Of a stretch of 64,000 nucleotides of DNA, positions 44,793 to 56,439 are shown one piece after another. The notes below the pieces were generated by a model. That model was not told where the DNA came from. It made no database searches and was given only the letters and a program-made list of their open reading frames with translations. The stretch is from Prorocentrum cordatum (taxonomy: Eukaryota > Sar > Dinophyceae > Prorocentrales > Prorocentraceae): assembly GCA_963575745.1 (NCBI GenBank), contig CAUYUJ010004547.1, positions 120,572-184,571 on the forward strand. Direction: 5' to 3'. A program made the position numbers and the translations under genes. The stretch's first letter is position 1; each line of letters opens with the position of its first letter.

Positions 44793-44869
44793 CTTGGTCA
44801 GAATGTTGGACGCAAGCTGCCCCCACAACATTGAGATGGTGTCCTTGTTCACAGGGCGCTCGGTGTCAA
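44793..44869 (-). CDS. EIF3E: EIF3E exon B (LWGQLAS region)
   Basis: The translation ends DTISMLWGQLASNILTK, matching human eIF3e LSSLWGKLASEILMQNW, and is preceded by VDTERPVNK, which aligns with the VPATDRNA linker. The donor is GA (AAG followed by GACCTG at 44792), phase 0. The 5' boundary is uncertain. An AG at 44871-44870 would join exon A in phase with only a few linker residues. A second AG at 44845-44844 would make a 51-nt exon that drops the linker. The exon lies next to a CTC-rich stretch (44360-44665) and has no stop in frame. Confidence 0.82.
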
Positions 44870-45126
44870 CTGGGATGCGAGCGGAGCAAATCAAACTCGG
44901 AGCTTGAGGGGTACGCTGAACGCCAGCAGACCGAGGCAGCTGTGGAGGGGAAGCAGCGCGAGGGCGGAGTGGCAGAACGACACAAAGGGCGGAAAGCAAC
45001 TAACTGTAGCTGTATTGCGCGACGGCGAGTGCACGAAGGGAGGCACGTCAAAGGGTCCTCACAAACACATCGATAACATGCTTACTCTTTCATTCGACAA
45101 TACATTGTACCACGGCGACCCTGGGC

Positions 45127-45318
45127 ATGAGTGCAAACGCAGAAACCAAGGGGCCGACAACGGTCAGGTATCATGCTTTAACACATCAAGCTACTGTTGA
45201 CTACACAGACAAGAAAGAGTTGACCACCGCTTGGGATGTTGGGCAAGCCCTGGGAAAGCTTGGAAATGGCAGCGCTCATCTTGCTCAACCAGTGCCACAA
45301 CAGACATCCTCATCTTGA
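45127..45318 (+). CDS. possible small ORF, unrecognised
   Basis: A 63-residue frame (starts MSANAETKGPTTVRYHALTH, contains DYTDKKELTTAWDVGQALG) in a 600-bp non-repetitive, lower-GC patch. Its composition is more ordinary than that of the surrounding frames. No family recognised and no promoter or splice evidence. It lies in the EIF3E exon A-B intron on the opposite strand. Confidence 0.18.
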   Translation: MSANAETKGPTTVRYHALTHQATVDYTDKKELTTAWDVGQALGKLGNGSAHLAQPVPQQTSSS

Positions 45319-45775
45319 CCCCCGACGAATCCCGCCGACCATGAACCCGCCGCCCTGGCGGGGCCTGGTGGGACTGATCTTGTCGTTATCTAGATAGCCT
45401 TGCCTGTGAGGGTTCTAGCTCAATACATAGAGAACTAATACAGTGCTCCCCCCCACAACCCCCGACCTTGCAAGAAACGATTGCAGTGGCGTCCTATGAT
45501 TGCAATGGCTGCCTCTTCTATTGCAGAGCTTCCTCTGATTGCAGTGGTTATCTCTGCTATTGCACTGACTTCCTGTGGAGTAAAGTAGAATAGAGTGGAT
45601 GAGTAGAGCTGAATAGAGTAGAGTAGGGCAGAGCTTAGTAGAGAAGAGCAGGGCAGATGGGGAGGAGAGGACAGGAGAGAAAGGAGTAGAGTAGCGTAGA
45701 GTAGAGTAGAGTAGAACAGGCGGGGGAACAGTGGAGCCGGGGTAGAGGAAAAGAGAAGGGTAGAGCGCCCACGGG

Positions 45776-46286
45776 TTGGCAGTCAGTCCCCCCCGATGTG
45801 GGGAGTCAGTGCCACGCCTGCGGCCAACCGGCCTGCAGGCCTTCCGCGTTCCAGCCCCACGCCCCAGCAGCCTGCACAGGCTGGCAGGGCCGAAAGGCAA
45901 GGTGGGCGCGGCGGAGGACCGAGTGGACCACCGCGCGAGCAACCTCGGCACGGCGAAGAACCTCACGAGGAGGAGCCGCGCCCACGAAGGTTTGACCCCG
46001 TCTGCGGGCTGCCCCGAGATGCTGGACACGTAGCCGAGCTTCACGAGGCCGAACTCACGACCCAGGGCACAGCGGACGGCAGCCTCTGGAGGAAGTCGTG
46101 CTCCACGACGGCCACGCGCCCAGCACGCCCCGCGCCATCGAGGCGCACTCGCGCCCGCGGGGGCCCCCGAACGAAGAGCACCCCCGTGCGCCCAGCGAGC
46201 GTGACCGAGAAGACGTGGATCCGCGTCAGCGCTGCGGGAGCCACCTCCTCCTCCTCCTCCTCCTCCTCCTCCTCCTCCTCCTCCTC

Positions 46287-46344
<58 letters not shown>

Positions 46345-46915
46345 ACGGTGTCGGCACGGCCACCCGCGACCTCCATGGACGGCGGGGCGAGGCCCGCGCC
46401 ATCCCCTGCAGCCGGCTCCGACGTCAGCGCCACGCCGTCGAGCATCAGCTCCGAGCTGGCCTCGTCAGGACCCGCGGGCCGCACGCCATCAGCCAAATCA
46501 TCACTAAGGCTTGACTCCCCGCTGTCAGCCTCGTCGAGCTCGATGGCGTGTTGTTGCCCAACGGCCCGCCGAGCCGCACGCCGCGCCGACAGGCGCCGGC
46601 GGCGGCGGCGCCGCCTCTCGAGCTGCGCCTGCGAGATGACGCGGGGCGTCGTCTCCTTCTTGTCGTCTGGCGCGACGCAGTCGCCACCTGGCGGCGCGCT
46701 GGCGGCGCCGAAGCGGCGCAAGCCACCGCCGACATAACCGAACGCGTCACGGAGGCGACCGCGCGCCGCGGCGGTTGGGCAAGCACCGCGACATGGACCG
46801 CGGCAGCCAAAAGGCCATCACTATCCGAAACCGAGAGAGGCCCTCTGGGGGGGGCGCGAGGCGTCCATCCCGCGGGCGGCCGCCCGAAAGCCAAGCACAC
46901 AACCGCTTGAGCCAG
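45776..46915. other. GC-rich island between GAGTA arrays, no assigned gene
   Basis: A non-repetitive 1.1-kb island with a CTC-GAC compound microsatellite at 46243-46343. A minus-strand frame reads VFSVTLAGRTGVLFVRGPP and VAVVEHDFLQRLPSAVPW near 46.05-46.22 kb, which looks somewhat protein-like, but I recognise no family. It may be an old transposon piece. Confidence 0.4.
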
Positions 46916-46978
46916 AATGGAAGTCGAGTAGAGTAGGGCAGAGCAGAATAAAGGTTAGAGTAGGGTAGGGGTAGAGTA

Positions 46979-47104
46979 GGAGTAGGAGTAGGAGTAGGAG
47001 TAGGAGTAGGAGTAGGAGTAGGAGTAGGAGTAGGAGTAGGAGTAGGAGTAGGAGTAGGAGTAGGAGTAGGAGTAGGAGTAGGAGTAGGAGTAGGAGTAGG
47101 AGTA
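46979..47104 (+). repeat. GTAGGA hexanucleotide array
   Basis: About 21 near-perfect GGAGTA hexamers. The same family as the pentamer array that follows. Confidence 0.92.
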
Positions 47105-47280
47105 GAGTATAGTAGAGAAGAGTAGAGTAGAGTAGAGTAGAGTAGAGTATAATGGGCCGGGTAGAATAAACCAGAATAGGGCCGAGTAATAGAGTAGGAG
47201 ACGAGTGGAATTGTAGAGCAGTAGAAAAGTAGGGTTGAGTAGACTATAATAGCATAGACCTGACTAGAGTAGGGTAACCT

Positions 47281-47690
47281 GTAGTAGAGTAGAGTAGAGT
47301 AGAGCAAAGCAGAGCAGAGTAGAGTAGAGTAGAGTAGAGTAGAGTAGAGTAGAGTAGAGTAGAGTAGAGTAGAGTAGAGTAGAGTAGAGTAGAGTAGAGT
47401 AGAGTAGAGTAGAGTAGAGTAGAGTAGTAGAGTAGAGTAGAGTAGAGTAGAGTAGAGTAGAGTAGAGTAGAGTAGAGTAGAGTAGAGTAGAGTAGAGTAG
47501 AGTAGAGTAGAGTAGAGTAGAGTAGAGTAGAGTAGAGTAGAGTAGAGTAGAGTAGAGTAGAGTAGTACAGTGTAGAGAAGAGTAGAGTAGAGTAGAGTAG
47601 AGTAGAGTAGAGTAGAGTAGAGTAGCGTAGAGTAGAGTAGAGTAGAGTAGAGTAGAGTAGAGTAGAGTAGAGTAGAGTAGAGTAGAACAT
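47281..47690 (+). repeat. GAGTA pentanucleotide array
   Basis: About 80 GAGTA pentamers with very few interruptions. Degenerate relatives extend over 45580-45775 and 46920-48860. Because 5 is not a multiple of 3, the false frames read as Tyr-Ser-Thr-Leu-Leu on the minus strand. Confidence 0.95.
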
Positions 47691-49077
47691 ACTAGCGTAA
47701 AGTATGGAAATGTAGAGTAGAGCGTAATAGAGTATAATAGGATAGGGTGGTAGGGTAGGGTAGAGCAGAGCAGAGCAGAGTCGAGCAGAGTAGAGTAGAG
47801 TGGAGTAGAGTAGAGCAGAGTAGAGGAGAGTAACATGGAGTTGAGTAGAGTAGAGTGCAGTAGTCTAGAGTTGAATAGAGTGGAGTGAAGAGAAGTGGAG
47901 TAGAGTGGAGTGGAGTGGAGTGGAGTGGAGCAGAGCAGAGCAGGGCAGGGCAGAGCAGAGCAGGAGAGGAGCAGAGCAGAGCAGAGCAGCGTAGAGTAGA
48001 GCAGAGAAGACTAGGGAAGAGTAGTATAATCAAGTAGAGTAGAGTAGAACAGAGTAGGATACAGTAGAGTAGAGTAGAGTAGAGTAGAGCAGAGTAAGTA
48101 GGGTAGAATAGAGAGTAGAGTATAGAGTATGTTTAAGTGTGGTGGAGTGGAGTAGAGAAGAGTAAGAGCAGAGCAGAGTGGAGTAGAGTACAGTCCAGAG
48201 CAGAGAGTAGGGAGTAGGGAGTAGAGAGTAGAGAGTAGAGAGTAGAGAGTAGATAATAGAGAGTAGAGAGCAAATAATAGAGTTGAGAGTAAAGAGTAGA
48301 GAGCAGAGAGTAGCTAGTAGAGGGTAACATGGAGTAGGAAAAGGGTGGAGTAAAATAGAGTAGAGTAGACTAGAGTAGATAAGATGTCGGTGTGGGAGTA
48401 GGGGTCGGAGTATAATAGAGTAGAAAAGAGCAAGGTACAGTAGAGCAGGGTACAATAGGAGTATAATTGGCCAGGCACGCTACCATAGAGTTGGTCAGGG
48501 CACCCCAAACTAATGCCATGGCGTCCTCTGCTAATGCAATGGCTTCCTCTGCAACTGAATTGGCTCCCAGTAAGAGTGGAGTAGATACGAGCAGATGGGA
48601 GGGAAAGAGCAGAACAAAGTAGAGCAGACGCCAGAAGAGTAGAACAGTGAAGAAGAGTAGAGCAGACTAGGGGACAGTAGAGCAGGGTAGGAGTAGAGTA
48701 GAGCAGAGCTGAGCAGAGAGTACGTTAGGGAAAGGTAAAGCAGGGCGGAGTAGGGCAAGGGTCGACTGCGGAATACTCAGGTAGGTGAAGTAGAGCGGGG
48801 TAGGATAGGGTAGAGTAGAAAAGAGTGAAGCGGAGTAGAATAGAGTAGAGTGGAGTCCACCGGCCTCCTTGTGGGGCCATCAGGCTGCGAGGCTTTGGCT
48901 TGCTTCTCCCTGCACCAGTTCCAGTTTCCAGTTTCCAATGGTGCAATCCTGCGTTCTGCTTCCTACTGTAAATTGAAATCCGCGCGAGGAGGGGGAGCCG
49001 AAAAGGGTCCGGCTACCACCCCCGAATCGCGTTGTCTGAAGTCCTGCGGGGCCGTGGGACACGTAATAATACAGTAG

Positions 49078-49480
49078 GTTCGCGCTCCCGACGCAATAAC
49101 CCGTCGTAAATTACGCTCTGGTCGCGCCCCCGAGGCCACGATCCTTCGCAAGTTGCACCACATTCGCGTTCCCGAGGCCGCGATCTCCTGCAAATTACGC
49201 TGCGTTCGCGCCTCTGGGGCCACGATCCCCTGCAAAATTACGCCACGCTTGCGCCCCCGAGGCCACGATCCCGTGTAAATTACGCCACGCTCGCGATCCC
49301 GAGGCCACGATCCCTCATACGCCACGTGCGCGCCCCCGAGTCCACGATCCCTTGTAAATTACACCACTCGCGCCCCTGAGGCCACGACCTCCCGAAAATT
49401 ACACCACGCTCGCGCCCCCGAGGCCACGACCCCTCGCAAATTGCTCAATCATCGTATCCCCGAAACCTGAATCCCTTTTA
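49078..49480 (+). repeat. about 44-bp minisatellite
   Basis: About nine units of the form CGCGCCCCCGAGGCCACGAT followed by CCCTGCAAATTACGCCACGCT. It lies in the 5.4-kb EIF3E intron. Confidence 0.8.
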
Positions 49481-49489
49481 AGTTAAATA

Positions 49490-50150
49490 ATCCACGCGCC
49501 TCCGAAGCCAGGGGGCCCCCAAGAGGCCCCAAGGGAAACCTTGCGAGGATGTCTCGCGCGAGAGCCCGGCCAGGACACGCCCGGCGCGCGCCCCAGAACT
49601 GATCTCTGGGGGCGCGGTGGGGCCTGACCTACTCGCGCGCCGGGGGTCGACTTTGCGAGGATGTCCCGAGCGAGAGCCCTGCTGGGACACGCCGGGCGCG
49701 CCCCTGCGCGCCGCTAGAAACGATCCCTGGGGGTGCGGTGGGGCCTGACCTACTCGCGCGCTGGGGCTCGACTTTGCGAGGATGTCTCGAGCGAGAGGCG
49801 TGCCAGGATTAAGTCGGGCATGTGGGGCCTGACCTCCTCGCGCGCCAGGGGCCGCCTTTGTGGAGATGTCTGAGCCCTGCTGGGACACGCCTGGCGCGCG
49901 CCCCGGACATGGTCCCTGGCGGCGCGGTGGGGCCTGACCTACTCGCGCGCCAGGGGTCGACTTTGCGAGGATGTCTCGCGCGAGAGCCCTGCGGGGACAC
50001 GCCCGGCGCGCGCCCCAGAAGTGGTCCCTGGGAGCGCGCGGTGGGGCCTGACCCACTCGCGCGCTGGGGGTCGACGTTGCGAGGATGTCTCGAGCAAGAG
50101 CCCTGCGGGGACACGCCGGGGGCGGTGGGGCCTGGCCTACTCGCGCGCTG
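49490..50150 (+). repeat. about 100-120 bp GC-rich minisatellite
   Basis: Units contain GGGGCCTGACCTACTCGCGC, CGACTTTGCGAGGATGTCTC and GACACGCCCGGCGCGCGCCC. Landmarks near 49620, 49741, 49828, 49931, 50045 and 50128 show variable unit length. Confidence 0.8.
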
Positions 50151-50299
50151 GGAGTGAGGATGACGTGAGTTCCACAGAAGCTACCTCAAATTAAATAGTC
50201 GGCGTTCGGCATACCACGTCCGCCGTCACCGTGAAGGCATTGAGTTGAACTATTCAACCTCATTCGCTACCTCCTCCACTGCCTCCTCCGCACGGCCGC

Positions 50300-50399
50300 C
50301 TGCTAAAATGGTCTTGTAGTGCTTCAACAGCTCGACACAAAGCCCGTAGTCCCCGCACTCGTACATGAGCTTCGTGTACTGCAGCAGGTCGTCCAACAC
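50300..50399 (-). CDS. EIF3E: EIF3E exon A (YECGDY region)
   Basis: The translation includes LLQYTKLMYECGDYGLCVE followed by LLKHYKTIL, which matches human eIF3e LYRYAKFQYECGNYSGAAE and the helix after it. The start is set by an AG acceptor (GTAAAG) before GTG TTG GAC. The frame stays open upstream to about 50454 (LVPVEDERSLFQPDPVK), and the FQPDP part could be coding because plant eIF3e has a similar segment there. The most plausible donor is GC at 50299-50298 after GCAG, giving phase 1; a GC donor right after the TTA codon is the alternative. A GAG-rich microsatellite lies immediately upstream in the same frame and is not coding. The exon belongs to the TPR/HAM-like helical repeats before the PCI domain. 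Confidence 0.8.
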
Positions 50400-51944
50400 C
50401 TTTACGGGATCTGGCTGAAACAAGGAGCGCTCATCCTCGACTGGAACTAGCTGCCCAAAGCGCCCAGACCACTTACACTTCTCGGAACGAACTGGCACAG
50501 GATGTGAAGCAAGCGCCATCCACCTTGCGATCTCCCCCCCTACCGACGCCTCCTCCTCCTCCTCCTCCTCCATCTCCTCCTCCTCCTCCTCCTCCTCCTC
50601 CTCCCCCTCCTCCTCCTTGTCCCTCTTTTTCCTCCACCCGAAACGATGGAATGGAGGATGGGAAAGCGGGTTGCGCTATGCCAGCTCCACTATCCAACCA
50701 CATCCGTTCACTAGAGGGCGGTGAACCAGGACACATCTTGGGACCATCGATGATGATCAGAAGTAGCCGCGCGCTGGGTTTGGGGCCTGGCTCATTCCCA
50801 GGTTCCCCGTTTGCTAGGAGCCAACTTTCTAACTGAACTGCACTCACTCATGACCCCTGAAACGACCAACATCCGTAACAAGTCTAACCACCCTCCCAAA
50901 GTCAGAGCAGCCTTCTAGAATGCAATCTGCAGATTGGGGTTTTCTTGCATTAAGCCCGGGCCGATGGCAGAGCAAGCTCGGAGATGCCAAGTAGCTTCCG
51001 CCACCGACATTGGGTGCTAGACGCTGCTCGGACCTCAAGGGACGAAGTGCGCACAGACAGCCGAACGTTTCTGCCAACGCATGGAAGAGCGAGGAGCCAC
51101 CGGTACTGCAAAATGTGGCTTGTGATTGCCCCCACCTTCAGCGAGAGAAGAGTCTCCGTACCGGCAACACGCAGCACGAAAGAAAAGTGCACGGGCCCAC
51201 TGGAATTAGTGCTGCACCACCCCAATCGCCTACCATCTGTGCCAACACCCACGTTATTCCCATCCCACTCTACTCACAGCTGCTTCGCTTGTCTGGCTCA
51301 AAGATCAAGGAGCAAAAATTGGAGAAGAAGGAGGAAGAGAATAGTGATTCGGACAGGTTCACTTGTGCCTTAATACGTCCTGCTAGCAGCATGCCACAAG
51401 CGTGATACTGACCCAAGTCCCACCCCAAGCTACAGCCGCCCACGAAAACCCCACCCCACCCTAGCAACGGATACTGCGCCAACATGGCACCAAGCTTACG
51501 AAGCAGGAGGTGACGGAAAGGCGAGGAGATCGGAAGGAAAAGGACAGCAAGTTGTTATGTCGTAGAACGAATATGAAGATGGTGGTTAGCACTCGTTGTG
51601 TGGCTGTGCCTCTCATTCTCTGCTGTACGTGAAGGGCAATGGGGGAAGGAAGGAGTGGAAGCAGCGAGGAGTGAGAACGGAAGGCGAGAAGGGGGTGGAG
51701 GGAGGAGGAGGAACAGCAGCAGAAGGGACAGGCCCGAAAGAATCACCACACATTTGCTCTCAACGATTGCAGTATTTGAGCAGAGTACACACGCCTCATA
51801 TCCTTCATCCTCCTCCTTCTCCTGCTCATTGTCTTCATCTCATGTAACAAACATGGGAAGCACAAATTGAAGGTAGCATGCCCCAACAAGCCTTGATCCC
51901 AGTGAAGCTGTAATCTCCCACCCTCCCTCAATGCCTCCTGCTCC

Positions 51945-52070
51945 GAGCTCCTCCTCCTCCTCCTCCTCCTCCTCCTCCTCCTCCTCCTCCTCCTCCTCCT
52001 CCTCTTCCTCCTCTACCTCCTCCTCCTCCTCCTCCTCCTCCTCCTCCTCCTCCTCCCCCTCCTCCTCCTC
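51945..52070 (+). repeat. CTC microsatellite
   Basis: About 40 CTC units. 50630-51944, between this tract and EIF3E exon A, is mostly unique sequence in which I found no convincing exon; a short CTC run is at 50549-50625. Confidence 0.9.
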
Positions 52071-52129
52071 ACGTCATCCTATGCCAGGTCAGTCGAAGGT
52101 AAAGTCAGTGCTGTCTGTTCGAGCAGAAC

Positions 52130-52171
52130 CTTCTCATCTAGTTCGAACTGCGTGTAGAACTCTCCCAAGGA
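52130..52171 (-). CDS. EIF3E: possible EIF3E N-terminal exon
   Basis: A 42-nt phase-0 segment encodes SLGEFYTQFELDEK. It has an upstream CAAG acceptor and a downstream GTTCTG that would serve as a GT donor after GAGAAG. The pattern EF-x4-E, then EK-x-LL if read on, resembles the eIF3e N-terminal LLEFLSVKEIYNEKELL region as recalled. The position is right: on the same strand and upstream of the convincing exons. The match is short, and the exons that should lie between this one and 50.4 kb were not identified, so this is a candidate only. Confidence 0.3.
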
Positions 52172-52219
52172 CTTGAAGCCCGGAATCCTCGGGGGAGGTC
52201 AGGATGGATGCTTGGCAAG

Positions 52220-52315
52220 AGTAACTGAGAGGAGGAGGAGGAGGAGGAGGAGGAGGAGGAGGAGGAGGAGGAGAAGGAGGAGGAGGAGGAAGAAGAGAAG
52301 GAGGAGGAGGAGGAC
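52220..52315 (+). repeat. GGA microsatellite
   Basis: GGA with GAA interruptions at the end of the inverted 0.9-kb repeat. Confidence 0.9.
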
Positions 52316-52319
52316 CAGT

Positions 52320-53125
52320 GCAAACCCAGGACTCATCAACGATACCCTACAAGAGTTCATTTCCCCTGAGGGAACTGCCTCGTTCGGAAACAACCGTTTG
52401 AAGATCCTGAGGCGTACCAACACACCATTCTCGTGACCCCAACACCACGAATCAAAGTGACTCTTGCGTCTTGAAGATCATGGACCGTGCCAGAGCACCA
52501 TTCATGGGACTTCTACACTGCCAATCAACGTAACTGCTGCGCCCTCACAATTCTGAGTCATTGCAGAACACCACTTCTGGTACATTAACCATGAAACTCT
52601 TCCAAAAAGTAGCACGAACACATGTTGAAAAATGACCGCCTTCTATCCGTAATATCTTGCACATGTTCAAAACGAATGTAGGCGGCGCCAAAACGAGACC
52701 CACATGTTGAAAACCACATGCCCTCAATCCGTGAAACGATGACAACTTTTGATGACGAATGCGCGCAGTGTTAAGGCGAGCGCCGCATGTTGAAGAAAAA
52801 CAGCCATCAATCCAGAAAAACTTACAACATGATTACAACAAATGTGCGCGGCGCGAAAGCGAGAGCCACATGTTGAAAACGGCTCGCCCTCAGTCCGCGA
52901 AGCTGTTGCATGCTTCTTTCCATATCTGCATAAATATATACATATGTATAAAAATGCGCGCGGCGCTAAAGCGAGAATCACATGTTGAAAAGCCCCCCGC
53001 CCTCAATCCGTGAAACTGTTGCCAATGCCTAAGCTTCGGGGTCATAAATGGTGAGGAAGTCTCAGGTGAAAACGCCCAGCCCGCCCATTCGAACGGCCTC
53101 GGGGTGCGACAGGGAGGAGTTATTT
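52320..53125 (-). repeat. 0.9-kb repeat, copy 3 (inverted)
   Basis: Reverse orientation: begins after a GGA tract with GGACTCATCAACGAT, includes GTTGAAAA/CCCTCAATCCGTGAAA minisatellite units, and ends at GGCCTCGGGGTGCGACAGGG. The microsatellite is at the same end as in copies 1 and 2. Confidence 0.72.
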
Positions 53126-54009
53126 ACTAGGATCAAAGAATCTAAGGGTTTAAAGAGGAGGAGAGGGGTAGCGGACACCGAAATCTGGCTGAGGCGCTGG
53201 CGAGGTCACGGACTTGCGGACACGCGAAGATGCAAGGAAGTCAAGTGGGGGCGGCCACGACAGCATGAGAGAAGCCCTCTGTGAGCATCTCCAGAGAGGC
53301 AGAGCGGGGGCCCGCTCGGTCTGCCTGCAAGGCTTCCAACAATGGTACGGATGCGCTGGCTGGTTCGTTCTCAGAACGCGGCTCTCGCTTGCGAAATCCT
53401 CAGGCTCGATGGCCCGGCATGCCAAAGTGTGCATCAGCTAGAAAGATGGAAGGCGGCTCCTCTTCCACAACGGGGCTCATACCCGATATTTTCGCAACTC
53501 GGGAATCGTGTACGGTAGGTTCGTGCGGCGTCGACACGCGCCAGATTTTTTGACACCGCTTCGATCGTCCAACCGTGAATCGATCGCGGCCCCGTTCGTT
53601 CAAAGTTGAATTCCGTCGGGTACAATGGCGTCACCGTGTCCCTGGGTGCTTCCGCGTCGCAAAATTTAACCTTGAACACCTTCGCTGGCGTCGCCAGCGC
53701 GCCAGCGTTGCATGAACCAATCGTAATATTTACAAAGATCGATGGCCGATTATTTTCAAAGCAGGACTATCGCTGCGTTCCCGTAGAAAGATGGAAGATG
53801 GATCAGTTTGAAAATAAGGTCTCGATGGAGTGGCAGGCACGCCAGGCGATCGTCACTCAAGGGGGGCGCTTGCCGAAACTCGAAGTGTTACCTGTAAAGT
53901 GCATGAAGAGGGGATTTGGGAAGGGATAGCGTATTGAGAAGCATCGAACCTGCGTTTAATATGGTCAATCCTCCCTCTTCCTCCATCTCCTCTTCCCAAC
54001 TCAGCCATC

Positions 54010-54178
54010 CTCCCCATCCTCCTCCTCCTCCTCCTCCTCCTCCTCCTCCTCCTCCTCTTCCTCCTCCTCCTCCTCCTCTTCCTCCTCCACCTCCTCCTCC
54101 TCCTCTTCCTCCTCCTCCTCCGCCTCCTCCTCCTCCTCCTCCGCCTCCGCCTCCGCCTCCGCCTCCGCCTCCGCCTCC
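54010..54178 (+). repeat. CTC/CCG microsatellite
   Basis: CTC passing into CCG-CCT (54145-54178), directly before the LINE ORF1-like frame. 53126-54009 contains short frames with no recognised family. Confidence 0.9.
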
Positions 54179-54217
54179 GGAGCGACCCCGCCTGCCACAC
54201 ACCAGGCAGAGGGACAG

Positions 54218-55434
54218 ATGTGCTACGTGGCTAGACACCCCATGGCACCAGCGCGCCAAGATGGACACGTCAAGTGCGACGCCTGCTCCTACAAGCGGAA
54301 CTGGACAGGCACAGAGTCCTGCTGCTGGTGTGGCACAGCCCTCTCGCCCTGGCCGGGCCGCCCGCCACCTCCGCTCGGGGCTTGGGGGGCCCGCCTGGCA
54401 GCCGCCGCTGCCGCCGCAGCCCCCGCGGCCCCGCCGGCCGACGACTGGGAGCCCTGGCCATCCTGGCCCAAGTCGAGGCGCCCCCGCAACAGGAGGGCTG
54501 GCGGACAGGAGGCACAACGACCAGGACGGCGGATCGGGCGTTGCTTGAGCTCCAGAAGCTGGCCCCGCACATCGGCCAGGCAGCCATCGAGGGCATCGAG
54601 CAGCAGATGCCGCCCCCCCAGCCGCCGCAGAAGCCCGAGGACCCGAATCAGAAGTACAACCGCGTGCAGGCTGCGGAGAGAAGGGCTCGAAACAACCTGG
54701 AGCGCCTGCTCGAGAGTGAGCGCAAGGCAGAGATCTGGCACAATGAGAGGAAGCAGGCGTCGGCGGAAGCGGCCCACGAGCTGGCGGAGGCCCAGGCCCA
54801 GGCCCAGGAGGCGCCCGACGCTCTCCAGGCCGCGCGCCAAGCGCGTCACTCGAAGGCCCCAGCGTCGGCAGCCGACACCTCCATCTTCAACCTCACCAGC
54901 CTCCTCGAGAACGAGACCATCCGCATCGAAGCGGGCAAGGCCTTCGATCTGCAAGGACTGGAGGCCGACGCCAAGGACCGCGAAGCCTGGGACCAGCTGC
55001 AGAAGCGGTTCGCGACGGAGCTCAAGGCCAAGGTCACGGAGCTCTTCGGCGACACCGCCACTGACATCTCCCAGATGCGCAGCGAGGCCAACGCCCTGCG
55101 TGCTCGCTTCGCCGCCAAGCGCCAGCGGGTCGGCGCAGAGGGCCACGCCAGGACCGCCACCGAAGCAGCAGAGGCAGCAGGCAAGCCAGACCAGGCACCC
55201 GCCACCGCGGCAGCCTCCCCTGGCTCTGCCTCTAGCGGCGCCGCGGCCCTTGCCTCTGCTGCACCGCAGGCCCCCGCGGCAGCCGCCGCGGCCGCCGCGA
55301 CCCCTGGCTGCGCCGCTGACATACCTGCCCCTGCTCGCCACAGGGACCCCGACATCGAGGACAAGGCTCAGAAGCTCCTCTCCGCCCTGCGCAACCCGCC
55401 CACGGGAGGCGACGGGGACATGGAGGAGATTTAG
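54218..55434 (+). pseudogene. LINE ORF1-like protein
   Basis: The first frame has a possible zinc-binding motif (VKCDACSYKRNWTG followed by ESCCWCGTAL). A one-base shift near 54.48 kb leads into a second frame, open to 55434, with a charged, probably coiled-coil segment (KYNRVQAAERRARNNLERLL, then IWHNERKQASAEAAHELAEA). A helical part (FDLQGLEADAKDREAWDQLQ, FATELKAKVTELFGD) and an Ala/Pro-rich tail follow. It stands directly upstream of endonuclease and RT remnants, the position of a LINE ORF1. No named domain was identified. Confidence 0.5.
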
Positions 55435-56197
55435 CACCGCCACCTACAAGCCCACGCGGGCACCGAGTGAGACGGAACGGTCACCATCGGACTCCCACGG
55501 CGACCACGAGCGCCACTCGGCCATCACGCATAGCATGGACGCCGACCTGGACCCTTTCGACGACCTAGACGCGCACTACGAGGACCTGGAAGATCAGTAC
55601 TATCGGCAGCACGGCATCCGAACAGCTGGCTATTTCAATTCCGCTCCGCTCGAGACGCTGTACTCGGTAGGGGGGCGAGGAGACGGCTCACCGGGCCCTC
55701 GACGCGCCCGCACTGTTGGAACCCAGGGGGCCCTGGAGGCAGGCCCACCCTGATGCCACTCCGCCCGAGACGCCGTCCTCGGAAGGGGGTGGTGAGACGG
55801 CCAACACCGTCGCTCGCGCTGACAGGTTGGCTTCAGGCGAGGCGCGGCCTGCAAACACGGGCGGTGGAAGCACGCCAGGTGCAGGCGGCGTGGCCGAAGC
55901 GAGTTCTGGCAGAGTCTGCGACGGGGCATCCGACGGCGGCCCGGGGACCCAGCTCTCGCTGAGCCAGCCGCAGGCGCAGGTGGCGCGGCCGAAGCGAGTT
56001 CTGGCAGAGTCTGCGATGAGGCATCCGACGGCGGCTGCACGCCAGCACGCTCAGGACCAGCATCTGGGGGCCCAGCTCTCGCGGAGCCGGCCGCTCCACC
56101 ACCCAGCGATGGGAGCCCGCCAGAAGACAGGAAATGGCTGTCCGCACACCAGCCACCCCCAGGAGGGGCACCACTCGGGCAACACGGCTAGGGAGTC

Positions 56198-56377
56198 TAC
56201 AGTCGGGGGCTTGACCTAAGGAACCCTGAATAAGGAACGAGGCCCCTTTCTCCCATAAGTTGAACTTCGATTTCCCCTGGAAAACCTCAGGAAAACAGAA
56301 GGAAAAGTGTAGAACAGTCAAGGAACACCGAGCCCCTCCCCAACGAAAAGGGTTCCTTCTTCAGGGCCCCGACTGTA
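56198..56377 (+). mobile_element. 180-bp MITE, family 1, copy 3
   Basis: Starts TACAGTCGGGGGCTTGACC and ends GGGCCCCGACTGTA, with TA at both ends. It sits inside the plus-strand LINE remnant between its ORF1-like part and the endonuclease domain, so it inserted after the LINE. Confidence 0.82.
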
Positions 56378-56439
56378 CGGACGTGATCCCAGTTTCCCCT
56401 CGAACTGGCGCTGGGCCATCACAGCAGGCCTCGGGCCTC

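Noticed and set aside
50455-50573. Acidic Glu run plus ARWMALASHPVPV as the N-terminus of EIF3E
   Set aside because: Derived from the CTC microsatellite; no similarity to eIF3e, so exon A is placed downstream of an AG acceptor.
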